This document shows, in pieces, positions 1 through 8,225 of a DNA stretch of 37,782 bases. This DNA is from Thermoplasmata archaeon (GTDB taxonomy: Archaea; Thermoplasmatota; Thermoplasmata; Lutacidiplasmatales; UBA184). Below the pieces are notes generated by a model. It made no database searches, had not been told where the DNA came from, and saw nothing but the letters and a program-made list of their open reading frames with translations. The stretch covers positions 1 to 37,782 of the forward strand of contig JAKABH010000010.1 of assembly GCA_021801925.1 (NCBI GenBank), given 5' to 3'. The position numbers and the translations under genes are program-made. Numbering within the stretch: the stretch's first letter is position 1; each line of letters starts with the position of its first letter.

Positions 1-15
1 GAACCGCACGACACT

Positions 16-22
16 CATTAAA
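16..22 (+). promoter_or_regulatory. Putative TATA box for the sdh operon
   Basis: An AT-rich 'cattaaa' stands out in GC-rich DNA about 32 bp before the SdhA ATG. That would give a leader of only a few bases. The window starts just upstream, so other promoter elements cannot be seen. Confidence 0.45.
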
Positions 23-50
23 GCCCGGCCCGGCTCGGGCCCCCCCGGTC

Positions 51-1724
51 ATGCAGCAGCACGAGGTCGTGGTCGTCGGCGCGGGGCTCGCCGGACAGCG
101 GGCGGCCCTCGCGGCGATCGAGGCCGGACGCGAGGTCGCGATCGTCTCGAAGCTCCATCCGCTCCGCTCCCACTCGGGGGCGGCCCAGGGCGGGATCAAC
201 GCCGCCCTCGGGAAGGAGGATTCCGTCGACACCCACATCTACGACACGGTGAAGGGCTCCGACTATCTCGGCGACCAGGACGCGATCGAGCTGTTCTGCC
301 GGGAGGCCGGGCCGACCGTCGTCGAGATGGAGCATTTCGGCACGATCTTCTCCCGCGGGGACGACGGGGCGCTCGCCCGCCGCGCCTTCGGCGGCGCCGG
401 CTTCCCCCGGACGATCTACGCCGCCGACCGGACCGGGCTCGCCCTCCTCCAGGCCCTCTGGGAGCACCTGGGGACGGCCCGCTTCCGCCTCTACGAGGAG
501 TGGGAGCTCACCTCCCTCATCGTCCGCGACGGGCGGGTCCACGGGATCGTCGCCTACGACCGCAAGACCGGCGAGTTCGACCAGATCGGCGCGAAGGCGG
601 TCGTGCTCGCGACCGGGCCGTTCGGCCGGATCTACGGGCGGACGACGAACGCCCACAGCTGCACGGGGGACGGCGTCGCCGCCGCCTACGACGCCGGGGC
701 GGCGCTCAAGGACCTCGAGTTCGTCCAGTTCCACCCGACGGCGCTGATGGAGAGCGCCATCCTGATCACGGAAGGGGCCCGCGGCGAGGGCGGGATCCTC
801 AAGAACGCCCAGGGGGAGCGGTTCATGGGGAAGTACGCCCCGCACGTCTTCGACCTCGCCTCCCGGGACGTCGTCTCCCGGGCGATCGTCACCGAGGTCC
901 GGGAGGGCCGGGGCTTCCCGGGCGGCTACGTCCACCTGGAGCTCATGCATCTCGGCAAGGAGAAGGTCGAGAGCCGCCTCCAGGAGATCTGCGACTACGC
1001 GCGGGTCTACGCCGGCATCGACCCGGTCGTCGAGCCGATCCCGGTCTACCCCGCCCAGCACTACATGATGGGGGGGATCGGCACCGACCCCCACGGGGCG
1101 ACGAGCCTCCGGGGCCTGTTCGCCGCCGGCGAGGCGGCGTGCGTCTCGATCCACGGGGCGAACCGGCTCGGCGGCAACTCGCTGCTCGAGACGCTCGTCT
1201 TCGGGAAGCAGGCGGGGATCGCCGCCGCCGCCTACGCCGCCACCGCATCGGCGCCGGACGTCCGGGCGGCGGAGCTCGACCAGTACACCGCCCCGTACCG
1301 CGCCTGGTCGTCCCGGAAGGACGGGGAGGACCCGGCGACGCTGCGCTCCGACATGCAGGCGGTGATGGAGCGGTACGTCGGCATCTACCGCAACGAGGCC
1401 GACCTCCTCGAGGGGGTGCGGCAGATCCGCGCCGTCAAGGCGCGGTTCGCGAACGTGCGGGTCGTCGACCAGTCCCACGTCTACAACATGAACCTGGCCG
1501 ACGCGATCGAGGTCGGCCACATGCTCTCGCTCGCCGAGGTGATCGTCCTCGGGGCGTATGCGCGGACGGAGAGCCGGGGGGCGCACGCCCGGACCGACTA
1601 CCCGAAGCGGGACGACGCGAAGTGGATGAAGCACACGATCGCGACGCGGGGCCCGGAGGGACCGCAACTCTCCTACGCGCCGGTCGCCTACACGCGATGG
1701 GAACCGAAGGAGCGGGTCTACTGA
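51..1724 (+). CDS. sdhA: Succinate dehydrogenase flavoprotein subunit
   Basis: This is the flavoprotein that oxidises succinate to fumarate in the TCA cycle and feeds electrons to the quinone pool. The 557-residue protein is full length. It begins with the FAD-binding [10 protein letters not shown]. The motif [10 protein letters not shown] (His41) matches the histidine that carries covalent FAD in this family. HPTAL and the late [12 protein letters not shown] segment with the catalytic arginines are intact. Its stop overlaps the next ATG (ATGA), so translation is probably coupled to sdhB. The fumarate reductase direction cannot be excluded from sequence, but the nearby oxygen reductase gene argues for respiratory succinate oxidation. 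Confidence 0.95.
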   Translation: MQQHEVVVVGAGLAGQRAALAAIEAGREVAIVSKLHPLRSHSGAAQGGINAALGKEDSVDTHIYDTVKGSDYLGDQDAIELFCREAGPTVVEMEHFGTIFSRGDDGALARRAFGGAGFPRTIYAADRTGLALLQALWEHLGTARFRLYEEWELTSLIVRDGRVHGIVAYDRKTGEFDQIGAKAVVLATGPFGRIYGRTTNAHSCTGDGVAAAYDAGAALKDLEFVQFHPTALMESAILITEGARGEGGILKNAQGERFMGKYAPHVFDLASRDVVSRAIVTEVREGRGFPGGYVHLELMHLGKEKVESRLQEICDYARVYAGIDPVVEPIPVYPAQHYMMGGIGTDPHGATSLRGLFAAGEAACVSIHGANRLGGNSLLETLVFGKQAGIAAAAYAATASAPDVRAAELDQYTAPYRAWSSRKDGEDPATLRSDMQAVMERYVGIYRNEADLLEGVRQIRAVKARFANVRVVDQSHVYNMNLADAIEVGHMLSLAEVIVLGAYARTESRGAHARTDYPKRDDAKWMKHTIATRGPEGPQLSYAPVAYTRWEPKERVY

Positions 1725-2695
1725 TGACGGGCAACACGGTCCACGCGACGTTCGACATCTACCGGTTCGATCCGACCCACGACGCCCAGCCGCGCTACCA
1801 GCGGTACGAGCTCGACCTCCCGCCCCACACGCCCATCCTCACGGCGATCCTCAAGATCCGCGCCGAGGCCGACCCGACCCTCACCGCCCGCTACTCCTGC
1901 CGCTCGGCGATCTGCGGATCGTGCGCGATGCAGGTGAACGGGAAGAGCCGGCTCGCCTGCGAGACGCAGATCGGCCCCGAGCTCGCCCGGGACGGCCGGA
2001 TCGTCCTCGAGCCGATGCGCAACCAGAAGGTCCTCCGCGATCTGGTCGTCGACCAGGAGCCGTTCTGGCGGCGGTACGACGAGATCCGCCCCCACCTGAT
2101 CTTGGATCCGACGAAGCCGATGCCCGAGGGGAAGGAGAACCCGATGACCCCCACGGAGGTCGAGCGGTTCCGCGAGACCCCCCGCTGCATCGCCTGCGCC
2201 GCCTGCTACTCCGCCTGCCCCGCCGTCGAGGCCGACCCCGAGTTCCCGGGCCCGATGGCGCTCGCGAAGCTGTACCGCTTCGTCGTCGACCCCCGGGACC
2301 AGGCGCACCAGGACCGGCTCGTCCGCATCCAGACGGGCGGCCTCTGGCTCTGCCTGCGCTGCCACCTCTGCACCGAGGCGTGCCCCAAGGACGTCCGCCC
2401 GTCCGAGCGGATCCGGGACCTCAAGGAGATGGCGATCGCCGTCCAGGGCGGCACCGAGGCCGGGAGCCGCCACGCGATCGGCTTCAAGGAGAACATCCGC
2501 GAGCGGGGCCTGCTGAACGAGATGAAGCTCGTCCGCCAGACGAGCGGGCTCGGCGGGCTCGTCGGCCAGGCCGGCCAGGGGATGCGGATGATGCGCAAGA
2601 AGCCCGAGATCCTGAAGCGGCCGCACCCGATCGAGCAGCTCGACGAGGTCGAGAAGATCTACGAGGCGCTCGACCGGAAGGAGGCGCCGCCGTGA
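1724..2695 (+). CDS. sdhB: Succinate dehydrogenase iron-sulfur subunit with two [4Fe-4S] motifs
   Basis: The 323-residue subunit passes electrons from the flavin to the quinone site. The N-terminal ferredoxin domain has the [2Fe-2S] ligands Cys59, 64, 67 and 79. Two further cysteine clusters follow: 155/158/161/165 and 210/213/216/220, both CxxCxxCxxxCP. In classical enzymes the last cluster is a [3Fe-4S] centre with a non-cysteine at one position. Here the full set of four cysteines predicts a second [4Fe-4S], as described for Sulfolobus/Acidianus type E enzymes. The start is the ATG overlapping the sdhA stop. The last residues overlap the next gene by 4 bp (GTGA). Confidence 0.93.
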   Translation: MTGNTVHATFDIYRFDPTHDAQPRYQRYELDLPPHTPILTAILKIRAEADPTLTARYSCRSAICGSCAMQVNGKSRLACETQIGPELARDGRIVLEPMRNQKVLRDLVVDQEPFWRRYDEIRPHLILDPTKPMPEGKENPMTPTEVERFRETPRCIACAACYSACPAVEADPEFPGPMALAKLYRFVVDPRDQAHQDRLVRIQTGGLWLCLRCHLCTEACPKDVRPSERIRDLKEMAIAVQGGTEAGSRHAIGFKENIRERGLLNEMKLVRQTSGLGGLVGQAGQGMRMMRKKPEILKRPHPIEQLDEVEKIYEALDRKEAPP

Positions 2696-3579
2696 AGCTC
2701 GCCTACTACCCCGGCTGCGTCGCGCAGGAGTCGGGGAAGGAGCTCGACATGGCGACGCGGTTCGTCTGCCGCGCCCTCGGCATCGAGCTCGCGGAGTTCC
2801 CGTCGTTCTCCTGCTGCGGCTCGGGGTTCGTCGACGAGGCGAACGAGGTCCTGAACGTCGCCATCAACGTCCGCAACCTCGCCCTCGCCGAGAAGGCCGG
2901 GCTCGACCTCCTCACGATCTGCTCGACCTGCCAGGGGATGCTCTCCCTCGCCAACCTCCGCTACCAGGACCCGAAGGTGAAGGAGCGGGTCGACGCCGCC
3001 CTCCGGCCGCTCGGGATCGAGTACCGCGGGACGGTGAAGGTGAAGCACCTCCTCCGCGTCCTCACGGAGGATGTCGGCGTTGCCCGCCTCCAGGAGAAGG
3101 TCGTCCGGCCGCTGGGCTCGATCAAGATCGGCGCCTTCTACGGCTGCCACCTCCTCCGGCCGGCCGACGAGCTTCACTGGGAGAGCGCGGAGGAGCCGCA
3201 CGCCTTCGAGGATCTCCTGAAGGCGGTCGGCGCGACGCCGGTCTACTACCGCGGGCGCGTCATGTGCTGCGGCTTCCCGATCCAGTTCGTGAAGCCGTCG
3301 ACGGCGAGCCAGATCGCGGGCCGCCAGATCGACGACGCGAAGGCGCACGGCGCCGAGGCGATGGCGACCCCGTGCCCGCTCTGCCACATCTCCCTGGACG
3401 CCTACCAGAACCAGGCGGAGAAGGCGGTCGGCCACGCCCTCGACATGCCGGTCTTCCACCTCCCCCAGGTCGTCGGGCTCGCCCTCGGGGCGACCCCCGA
3501 GCAGCTCGGGCTCGCCCGCCACCTCGTCCCAGTCGATGCCGCGCTCGCGAAGATGACCGCCCCGGTCGCTTCGCGCTAA
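2692..3579 (+). CDS. sdhE: HdrB-like CCG-domain subunit of type E succinate dehydrogenase (SdhE)
   Basis: This 295-residue protein has two cysteine-rich CCG domains like heterodisulfide reductase subunit B. The first uses Cys9, Cys41-Cys42 and Cys77/Cys80; the second uses Cys152, Cys192-Cys193 and Cys228/Cys231. It has no membrane helices. In type E succinate dehydrogenases such a subunit replaces the haem-bearing SdhC/SdhD anchor, and its position as third gene with a 4-bp overlap supports that role here. The small SdhF partner found in Sulfolobus is not seen after it, although it could lie before the window. A standalone HdrB is less likely given the operon. Confidence 0.88.
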   Translation: MKLAYYPGCVAQESGKELDMATRFVCRALGIELAEFPSFSCCGSGFVDEANEVLNVAINVRNLALAEKAGLDLLTICSTCQGMLSLANLRYQDPKVKERVDAALRPLGIEYRGTVKVKHLLRVLTEDVGVARLQEKVVRPLGSIKIGAFYGCHLLRPADELHWESAEEPHAFEDLLKAVGATPVYYRGRVMCCGFPIQFVKPSTASQIAGRQIDDAKAHGAEAMATPCPLCHISLDAYQNQAEKAVGHALDMPVFHLPQVVGLALGATPEQLGLARHLVPVDAALAKMTAPVASR

Positions 3580-3718
3580 CGACGAACCTCGGCGGGCCCC
3601 GGCCGCGGTTCGCCGCCGGAGAGGCGGCCCGCCGCCAAAGGGCAAGGGCCGGCTCCGTCCGACCGGACCGCGCATGCCTCCCGGTCGGAACGTAGAAGAG
3701 CGTCGGGAGCGCTCGAAC

Positions 3719-3725
3719 GGAGGGG
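3719..3725 (+). promoter_or_regulatory. Ribosome binding site for the PIN-like gene
   Basis: GGAGGGG lies 7 bp before the GTG at 3733 and decides that start. It implies a leadered transcript, unlike many neighbours that appear leaderless. Confidence 0.6.
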
Positions 3726-3732
3726 AGCCGCC

Positions 3733-4371
3733 GTGCCGGTCGCGGAACCGAGGGTCGTCTTCGACACCTCCGCCCTGCTGCAGCTGTTCGGCCGGTGGAC
3801 CGACGACCACCGCCAACGACGGGGGGACCTCGTCCAGGAGGTCCACCTCTTGCGCCCGCTTCGGCCGTTCCTGGTCAGCAGCGAGGCGATCCGCGAGGAG
3901 GTCCACCGCCACCTGGCGATCGGCACCGACCTCGAGCAGTATCTCGCGTTCCTCCCGGTCGGGGCCGACGAGCTCGAGAACTGCCCGGGGTTCGTCCCCG
4001 CCCGGGCGGCGGACTACAGCCTCGTCGCGCTGGCGGCGCGATTCGAGCGCGGCGGCCACCGGACGTTCCTCATCACGAGGGATCGGACGTTCGCCCGCGA
4101 TCTCCCGCGGGCCGGCCTGCGCGCCCCGGTAGTGGTGCCGACCGGATTCGCCGAGGCCGTGACGACCCTCGTGGCGCCGGGGAGCCGCTCCGCCGCGCCC
4201 GCCCACCGGATCCAGAACAACGCGTTCGAGAACCTGTCGCACGACATGGCGCGGGTCCTCCAGGAGGAGGGCCGCCCGGCGTACCTCGACTGGCAGGAGT
4301 TCCTCAACGCCTGCACGCCGGCGAAGCACGACCTCATCGAGGCACTCCGGGGAACCGGGGTCGCGCTGTAG
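3733..4371 (+). CDS. PIN-like domain protein
   Basis: The 212-residue protein looks like a PIN-fold nuclease. It opens with a beta strand and the acidic residue in VVFDTSALLQLF (Asp11), has Glu55/Glu56, Asp94, and Asp117 in LITRDRTF. That spacing matches the four-acid metal site of PIN RNases. A C-terminal stretch of about 60 residues is not part of the PIN fold and I do not recognise it. There is no small antitoxin gene next to it, so a VapC toxin role is not supported; an RNA-processing role is possible. It follows the sdh operon after a 153-bp gap. Confidence 0.7.
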   Translation: MPVAEPRVVFDTSALLQLFGRWTDDHRQRRGDLVQEVHLLRPLRPFLVSSEAIREEVHRHLAIGTDLEQYLAFLPVGADELENCPGFVPARAADYSLVALAARFERGGHRTFLITRDRTFARDLPRAGLRAPVVVPTGFAEAVTTLVAPGSRSAAPAHRIQNNAFENLSHDMARVLQEEGRPAYLDWQEFLNACTPAKHDLIEALRGTGVAL

Positions 4372-4420
4372 GCGCCGCCCGGTGAGGGCCGCCGCCCCCG
4401 GCCGACGCCCCCGGCGGACG

Positions 4421-4429
4421 TTATTTTGG
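4421..4429 (+). promoter_or_regulatory. TATA box for thyX, leaderless spacing
   Basis: 'ttattttgg' is centred about 25 bp before the GTG at 4449. This places transcription start at or next to the start codon. Confidence 0.6.
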
Positions 4430-4448
4430 CCGCCGGCTCACGGCCGTC

Positions 4449-5399
4449 GTGCCCGACGCCGAGCCCGAGATGGAGCGCCCGTCCGTCGACGCCGCCGACG
4501 AGATGATCGGGGTGCGCGAGCCGGTCCTCTCCCACGGCTTCGTCGCCCTCGTCGACTACATGGGGAACGACGCGGCGATCGTCCAGGCGGCCCGCGTCTC
4601 CTACGGGCAGGGGACGAAGACGGTCCGCGACGACCGCGCCCTCATCCGCTACCTGATGCGGCACCGCCACACGACGCCGTTCGAGATGGTCGAGTTCAAG
4701 TTCCTGATCCGGCTCCCGATCTTCGTCGCCCGCCAGTTCATCCGCCACCGCACCGCCTCGGTGAACGAGTACAGCGCGCGCTACTCCGTCGTGCCGGACG
4801 AGTACGAGATCCCGCCCCCGGAGGAGGTCCGGCGCCAGTCGACCGTCAACCGCCAAGGCCGCGGCGACGCGCTCCCGCCCGAGGCGGTCGAGAAGTTCCG
4901 CCGCGATCTGGAGCGGGTCTCGAAGGACGCCTACGCCGCCTACACCGCCGCCCTCGCGAGCGGGGTCGCCCGCGAGACGGCGCGGCTCCTCCTCCCCGTC
5001 TCGTACTACACGCAGTGGTACTGGAAGTCGAACCTCCACAACCTGTTCCACTTCCTCTCGCTCCGGCTCGACCCCCACGCCCAGGAGGAGATCCGCCTCT
5101 ACGCGGCGGCGATGGCGAAGGTCGCCCGGACGGTCGCGCCGATCGCCTTCGAGGCGTTCGAGGAGTTCCAGCTCTCCGCCGTCCCGCTGAGCCGCCGGGA
5201 GCAGCGGGCGATCCGGCTCCTCCTGGACGGCCGGCCGCCCGAGCTCGCCTGCCAGGGAGCCGGCCTCCCGTTGACCCGGGAGGACGGACAGCGCCTCAAG
5301 ACCGGCGAGGGCGTCGAGTTCCTCCAGAAGCTCGAGCGGATCCGCGCCGCCGAGCTGGCGGCATCCGCCGACGGGGGCCCGGCTCCGGCAGGCGTATAG
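4449..5399 (+). CDS. thyX: Flavin-dependent thymidylate synthase ThyX
   Basis: It makes dTMP from dUMP using methylene-tetrahydrofolate and FAD. The signature RHRx7S is present: Arg99-His100-Arg101 to Ser109, inside RHRTASVNEYSARY. The conserved core runs from about residue 25 to 235. The C-terminal 80 residues are longer than in minimal ThyX proteins. The GTG start is chosen because a TATA-like box sits 25 bp upstream. Its stop codon lies inside the TATA-like box of the next gene. Confidence 0.93.
   Translation: MPDAEPEMERPSVDAADEMIGVREPVLSHGFVALVDYMGNDAAIVQAARVSYGQGTKTVRDDRALIRYLMRHRHTTPFEMVEFKFLIRLPIFVARQFIRHRTASVNEYSARYSVVPDEYEIPPPEEVRRQSTVNRQGRGDALPPEAVEKFRRDLERVSKDAYAAYTAALASGVARETARLLLPVSYYTQWYWKSNLHNLFHFLSLRLDPHAQEEIRLYAAAMAKVARTVAPIAFEAFEEFQLSAVPLSRREQRAIRLLLDGRPPELACQGAGLPLTREDGQRLKTGEGVEFLQKLERIRAAELAASADGGPAPAGV
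5394..5399 (+). promoter_or_regulatory. TATA-like box overlapping the thyX stop
   Basis: 'gtatag' is centred 26 bp before the ATG at 5423. It contains the thyX stop codon TAG (5397-5399), so the promoter of the dehydrogenase is nested in the end of thyX. Confidence 0.5.
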
Positions 5400-5422
5400 C
5401 CGAACGGCCCCTTCGGGCCGGC

Positions 5423-6913
5423 ATGACGCCCGAACTCCCCCGAGGCCTCTTCCTCGACAACGAGACCGTGCCGGTCGGCGGCCGCGCCACCTTCAAGGTG
5501 ATCGATCCGGCCGACGGGTCGACCGTCGCGACGGTCGCCTCGGGGACGGCCGAGGACGCGCGGGCGGCGATGGATTCGGCGGCGCGGGCGCAGCCGAAGT
5601 GGGAGCGGATCGGCGCGGAGGCGCGGGGCAAGATCCTCCGCCGCGCCGCCGACCGGCTCGCCTCCCGCGGCGAGGAGCTCGCCCGCCTCGTGACGCGGGA
5701 GATGGGCAAGGTCCTCTACGAGGCGCGGGCGGAGGTCACCGGCGCCGTCGACAACCTCGCCTTCTACCCGTCGTTCGCCCGGACGCTCAGCGGCGAGGAG
5801 GTCGCCGGCCTCCCCCACGGCGAGACGATGCGGCTCCTCTGGATCGCCCGCGGGGTCGTCGTCGGGATCACGCCGTGGAACTTCCCCGCAGCGACCGTCA
5901 CCCGGAAGATCGCGCCCGCGCTCCTCGCCGGGAACACGATGGTCCTGAAGCCGTCGTCGAACACCCCCCTCTCCTCGCTCCTGATCGCCGAGGTCCTCCG
6001 CGACGCGGGGCTTCCGCCGGGGGTCCTGAACGTCGTCCCCGGCGCGGGGGGCGCTCTCGGCGGGGCGCTCGTCGGCCACCCGGCCTGCTCGACCGTCACG
6101 CTCACCGGTTCCACGGCGGTCGGCGTGGAGGTCGCCCGGGAAGCGGCCCCGGGGATGGCGAAATGCCTCCTGGAGCTTGGCGGGAAGGCGCCGGTGCTCG
6201 TCGCGGAGGACGCCGACCTCGACTGGGCGGCGCGGGCGACCGTCTGGGCCCGCTTCTGGAACGCCGGCCAGGCGTGCATCGCCGCCGAGAAATGCTACGT
6301 CCACGAATCGGTCGCCCCGCGCTTCCTCGAGAGGGTCGCCGCCCTCACCGCCGCGCTCCGGGTCGGCCCCGGGCTCTCCCCGGGCGTCGACATGGGGCCG
6401 CTCTACGCTCCGGGGGCCCGCGACTCGGTCGCGAAGGCCGTAGCGGGGGCGACCGGCGCCGGGGCCCGGGCGCTCGTCGGCGGCAGCGCCGTCACCGACG
6501 GCCCGCTGGCCCGCGGGGCGTTCTACCGGCCGACGATCCTCGACCGGGTCACCGACGACCTCCCGATCGCCCGCGAGGAGATCTTCGGCCCGGTGCTGCC
6601 CGTCCTCACCTTCGCCCGGTGGGACGAGGCGATCGAGGCGGCGAACCGCAACCAGTACGGCCTCTCCTCCTACGTCTTCACCCGGGATCTCCACCGGGCG
6701 GAGACGGCGGCGCGGGACCTCAAGTTCGGCGAGACGTACATCAACCGGGTCGGGCCCGAAAGCCCGCAGGGGTACCACGCCGGGATGCGCCACAGCGGCC
6801 TCGCCGGCGAGGGAACGGCGTGGGGGGTCCGCGACTATCTCCAGCTCAAGACCGTCTACGTCGACTGGAAGGAGCCGCACGAGGCCGACTACTTCCTCCC
6901 GTACCCCGACTGA
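5423..6913 (+). CDS. NAD(P)-dependent aldehyde dehydrogenase, probably glyceraldehyde dehydrogenase
   Basis: A complete 496-residue ALDH-superfamily enzyme. Visible motifs are TPWNFPA with the oxyanion-hole Asn153, the cofactor segment LKPSS, TGSTAVG, the general base Glu251 in LELGGK, the catalytic Cys285 in NAGQAC, and EIFGPV. ALDHs oxidise aldehydes to acids. Substrate cannot be read from motifs. The facing gene is a glycerate 2-kinase, and in Thermoplasma relatives an ALDH makes glycerate from glyceraldehyde in the non-phosphorylative Entner-Doudoroff pathway, so glyceraldehyde is the best guess. Succinate semialdehyde or lactaldehyde remain alternatives. The start is the ATG 26 bp after a TATA-like box. 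Confidence 0.9.
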   Translation: MTPELPRGLFLDNETVPVGGRATFKVIDPADGSTVATVASGTAEDARAAMDSAARAQPKWERIGAEARGKILRRAADRLASRGEELARLVTREMGKVLYEARAEVTGAVDNLAFYPSFARTLSGEEVAGLPHGETMRLLWIARGVVVGITPWNFPAATVTRKIAPALLAGNTMVLKPSSNTPLSSLLIAEVLRDAGLPPGVLNVVPGAGGALGGALVGHPACSTVTLTGSTAVGVEVAREAAPGMAKCLLELGGKAPVLVAEDADLDWAARATVWARFWNAGQACIAAEKCYVHESVAPRFLERVAALTAALRVGPGLSPGVDMGPLYAPGARDSVAKAVAGATGAGARALVGGSAVTDGPLARGAFYRPTILDRVTDDLPIAREEIFGPVLPVLTFARWDEAIEAANRNQYGLSSYVFTRDLHRAETAARDLKFGETYINRVGPESPQGYHAGMRHSGLAGEGTAWGVRDYLQLKTVYVDWKEPHEADYFLPYPD

Positions 6914-8225
6914 CGGGAGCGGGCCCGACCAGGCCGACGTGCAGGTCCATCACGTTCGTGCCGGTCGGGCCGGTCGTGAGAAGCCCGCCGAGCCGCGCGA
7001 GGCCATCGTAGGCGGCGTGCCGGGCGAGGGCGGCGGCGACGTCGACCCCTCTGGCCCGCGCCCGGGCGGCGGTCCGGTCGTCGACATATCCGCCGGCGGC
7101 GTCGGTCGGCCCGTCGATCCCGTCCGTCCCGGCCGACAGCACGAGCCTCGGCCCCCGCCCGTCGAGCACGGCGATCGACGCGAGGGCGAACTCCTGGTTC
7201 CGCCCGCCGCGGCCCGGCCGGGGGCCGAGCGTGACGGTCGTCTCCCCGCCGGAGAGGACGGCGCGCCGCCGGTCGGCCGGGAGCGCGCAGAGCCGCCGGG
7301 CGAACCGGAGCGCCGCCGGCTGGGTCTCGCCGGTCACCGGCGCGGGATCGATCGTGGTCGCGTAGCCGCGCCGGCGCGCCGCCCGGGCGGCGGCGACCAG
7401 CGCGGTGCGGTTCGTCGCCCCGAAGTGGAAGCGGCCGGCGCGGAACCGGGGATCGCCCGGCTTCGGGGTCTCGGGCAGCCGCCCGGCGGCGCCGTCCGTG
7501 AGCATCCGCCGGACGGGCGCCGGCAGCCGCCGCAGGAACCGGTATCGTCGGCCCGCCCGGAGCGCCTCGGCCCAGGTCGTCGGGTCGGGGACCGTGGGAC
7601 CGCTCGCGACATCCCCGGGCGGGTCGCCGACGACGTCGCTGATCGCCACCGTCGCGAACCGGCCGGCGCGGCTCGCGACGGCGAGCCGGCCGCCCTTCAG
7701 TTCGGAGAGGTGGCGGCGGAGGGCGTTCATCGCCTGGATCGGGGCCCCGCTGTCGAGCAGCACGTCGGTCGTCCGGACGAAGTCGTCTAGATCGAGCGGG
7801 GGCAGCGGGCGCTCGGCGACCGCCGATCCGCCCCCCGAGATGAGGAAGAGGAGGCGGTCCCGGGGCTCGGTCGCCCGGGCCGCCGCCAGCAGGCGACGGC
7901 CGGCCGTGAGGCTTCCCGCCCCCGGCTCCGGATGGTTCCCCCAGACGACCGGCGTGTCGCCGCGGGGGGCCGGATATCCCCGGGGCACCGCGACGACCCC
8001 GATCGCGTCCCGGCCGAGGAGGGCCGCGGCCGCATCGGCCATCGCCCCGGCCGCCTTCCCGAGTCCGATCACGTGGTAGCGGCCGCCCGAGGGGAGCTCC
8101 CAGCGCTCCCCCGCGACGACGACGGCGCGGCCGCGGCGGCGGACGACCGACCGGACGGCCCGGCCCGGGTCGACCCCGCGCACCCCGGCGCGGAAGATCG
8201 CGAGGGCGTCAGCAGCGAGGGTCAT
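6846..8225 (-). CDS. Glycerate 2-kinase, MOFRL family
   Basis: It phosphorylates glycerate to 2-phosphoglycerate. The 459-residue protein has an N-terminal half with GLGKAAGAM and the glycine-rich LISGGGSA. The C-terminal MOFRL half has LSGGETTVTL, RGGRNQEFALA and GTDGIDGPTDAAGG. The family usually ends soon after GPTGTNV; here about 30 residues follow, reading antisense through the last 68 bp of the aldehyde dehydrogenase. The ATG at 8225 overlaps the end of the oxidase gene upstream by 17 bp, so the two form an operon. The product would enter lower glycolysis directly. Confidence 0.9.
   Translation of the reverse strand: MTLAADALAIFRAGVRGVDPGRAVRSVVRRRGRAVVVAGERWELPSGGRYHVIGLGKAAGAMADAAAALLGRDAIGVVAVPRGYPAPRGDTPVVWGNHPEPGAGSLTAGRRLLAAARATEPRDRLLFLISGGGSAVAERPLPPLDLDDFVRTTDVLLDSGAPIQAMNALRRHLSELKGGRLAVASRAGRFATVAISDVVGDPPGDVASGPTVPDPTTWAEALRAGRRYRFLRRLPAPVRRMLTDGAAGRLPETPKPGDPRFRAGRFHFGATNRTALVAAARAARRRGYATTIDPAPVTGETQPAALRFARRLCALPADRRRAVLSGGETTVTLGPRPGRGGRNQEFALASIAVLDGRGPRLVLSAGTDGIDGPTDAAGGYVDDRTAARARARGVDVAAALARHAAYDGLARLGGLLTTGPTGTNVMDLHVGLVGPAPVSRGTGGSSRPRAAPSSRRRRS

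Noticed and set aside
18-1667. Long minus-strand frame of 549 codons opposite sdhA
   Set aside because: It is a low-complexity Arg/Pro/Asp/Val-rich shadow of sdhA, a common artefact in very GC-rich DNA.
3580-3732. GC-rich hairpins after sdhE as a terminator
   Set aside because: Several short stems can be drawn (for example gccgccggagaggcggc) but no T-run follows, and such stems arise by chance at this GC content.
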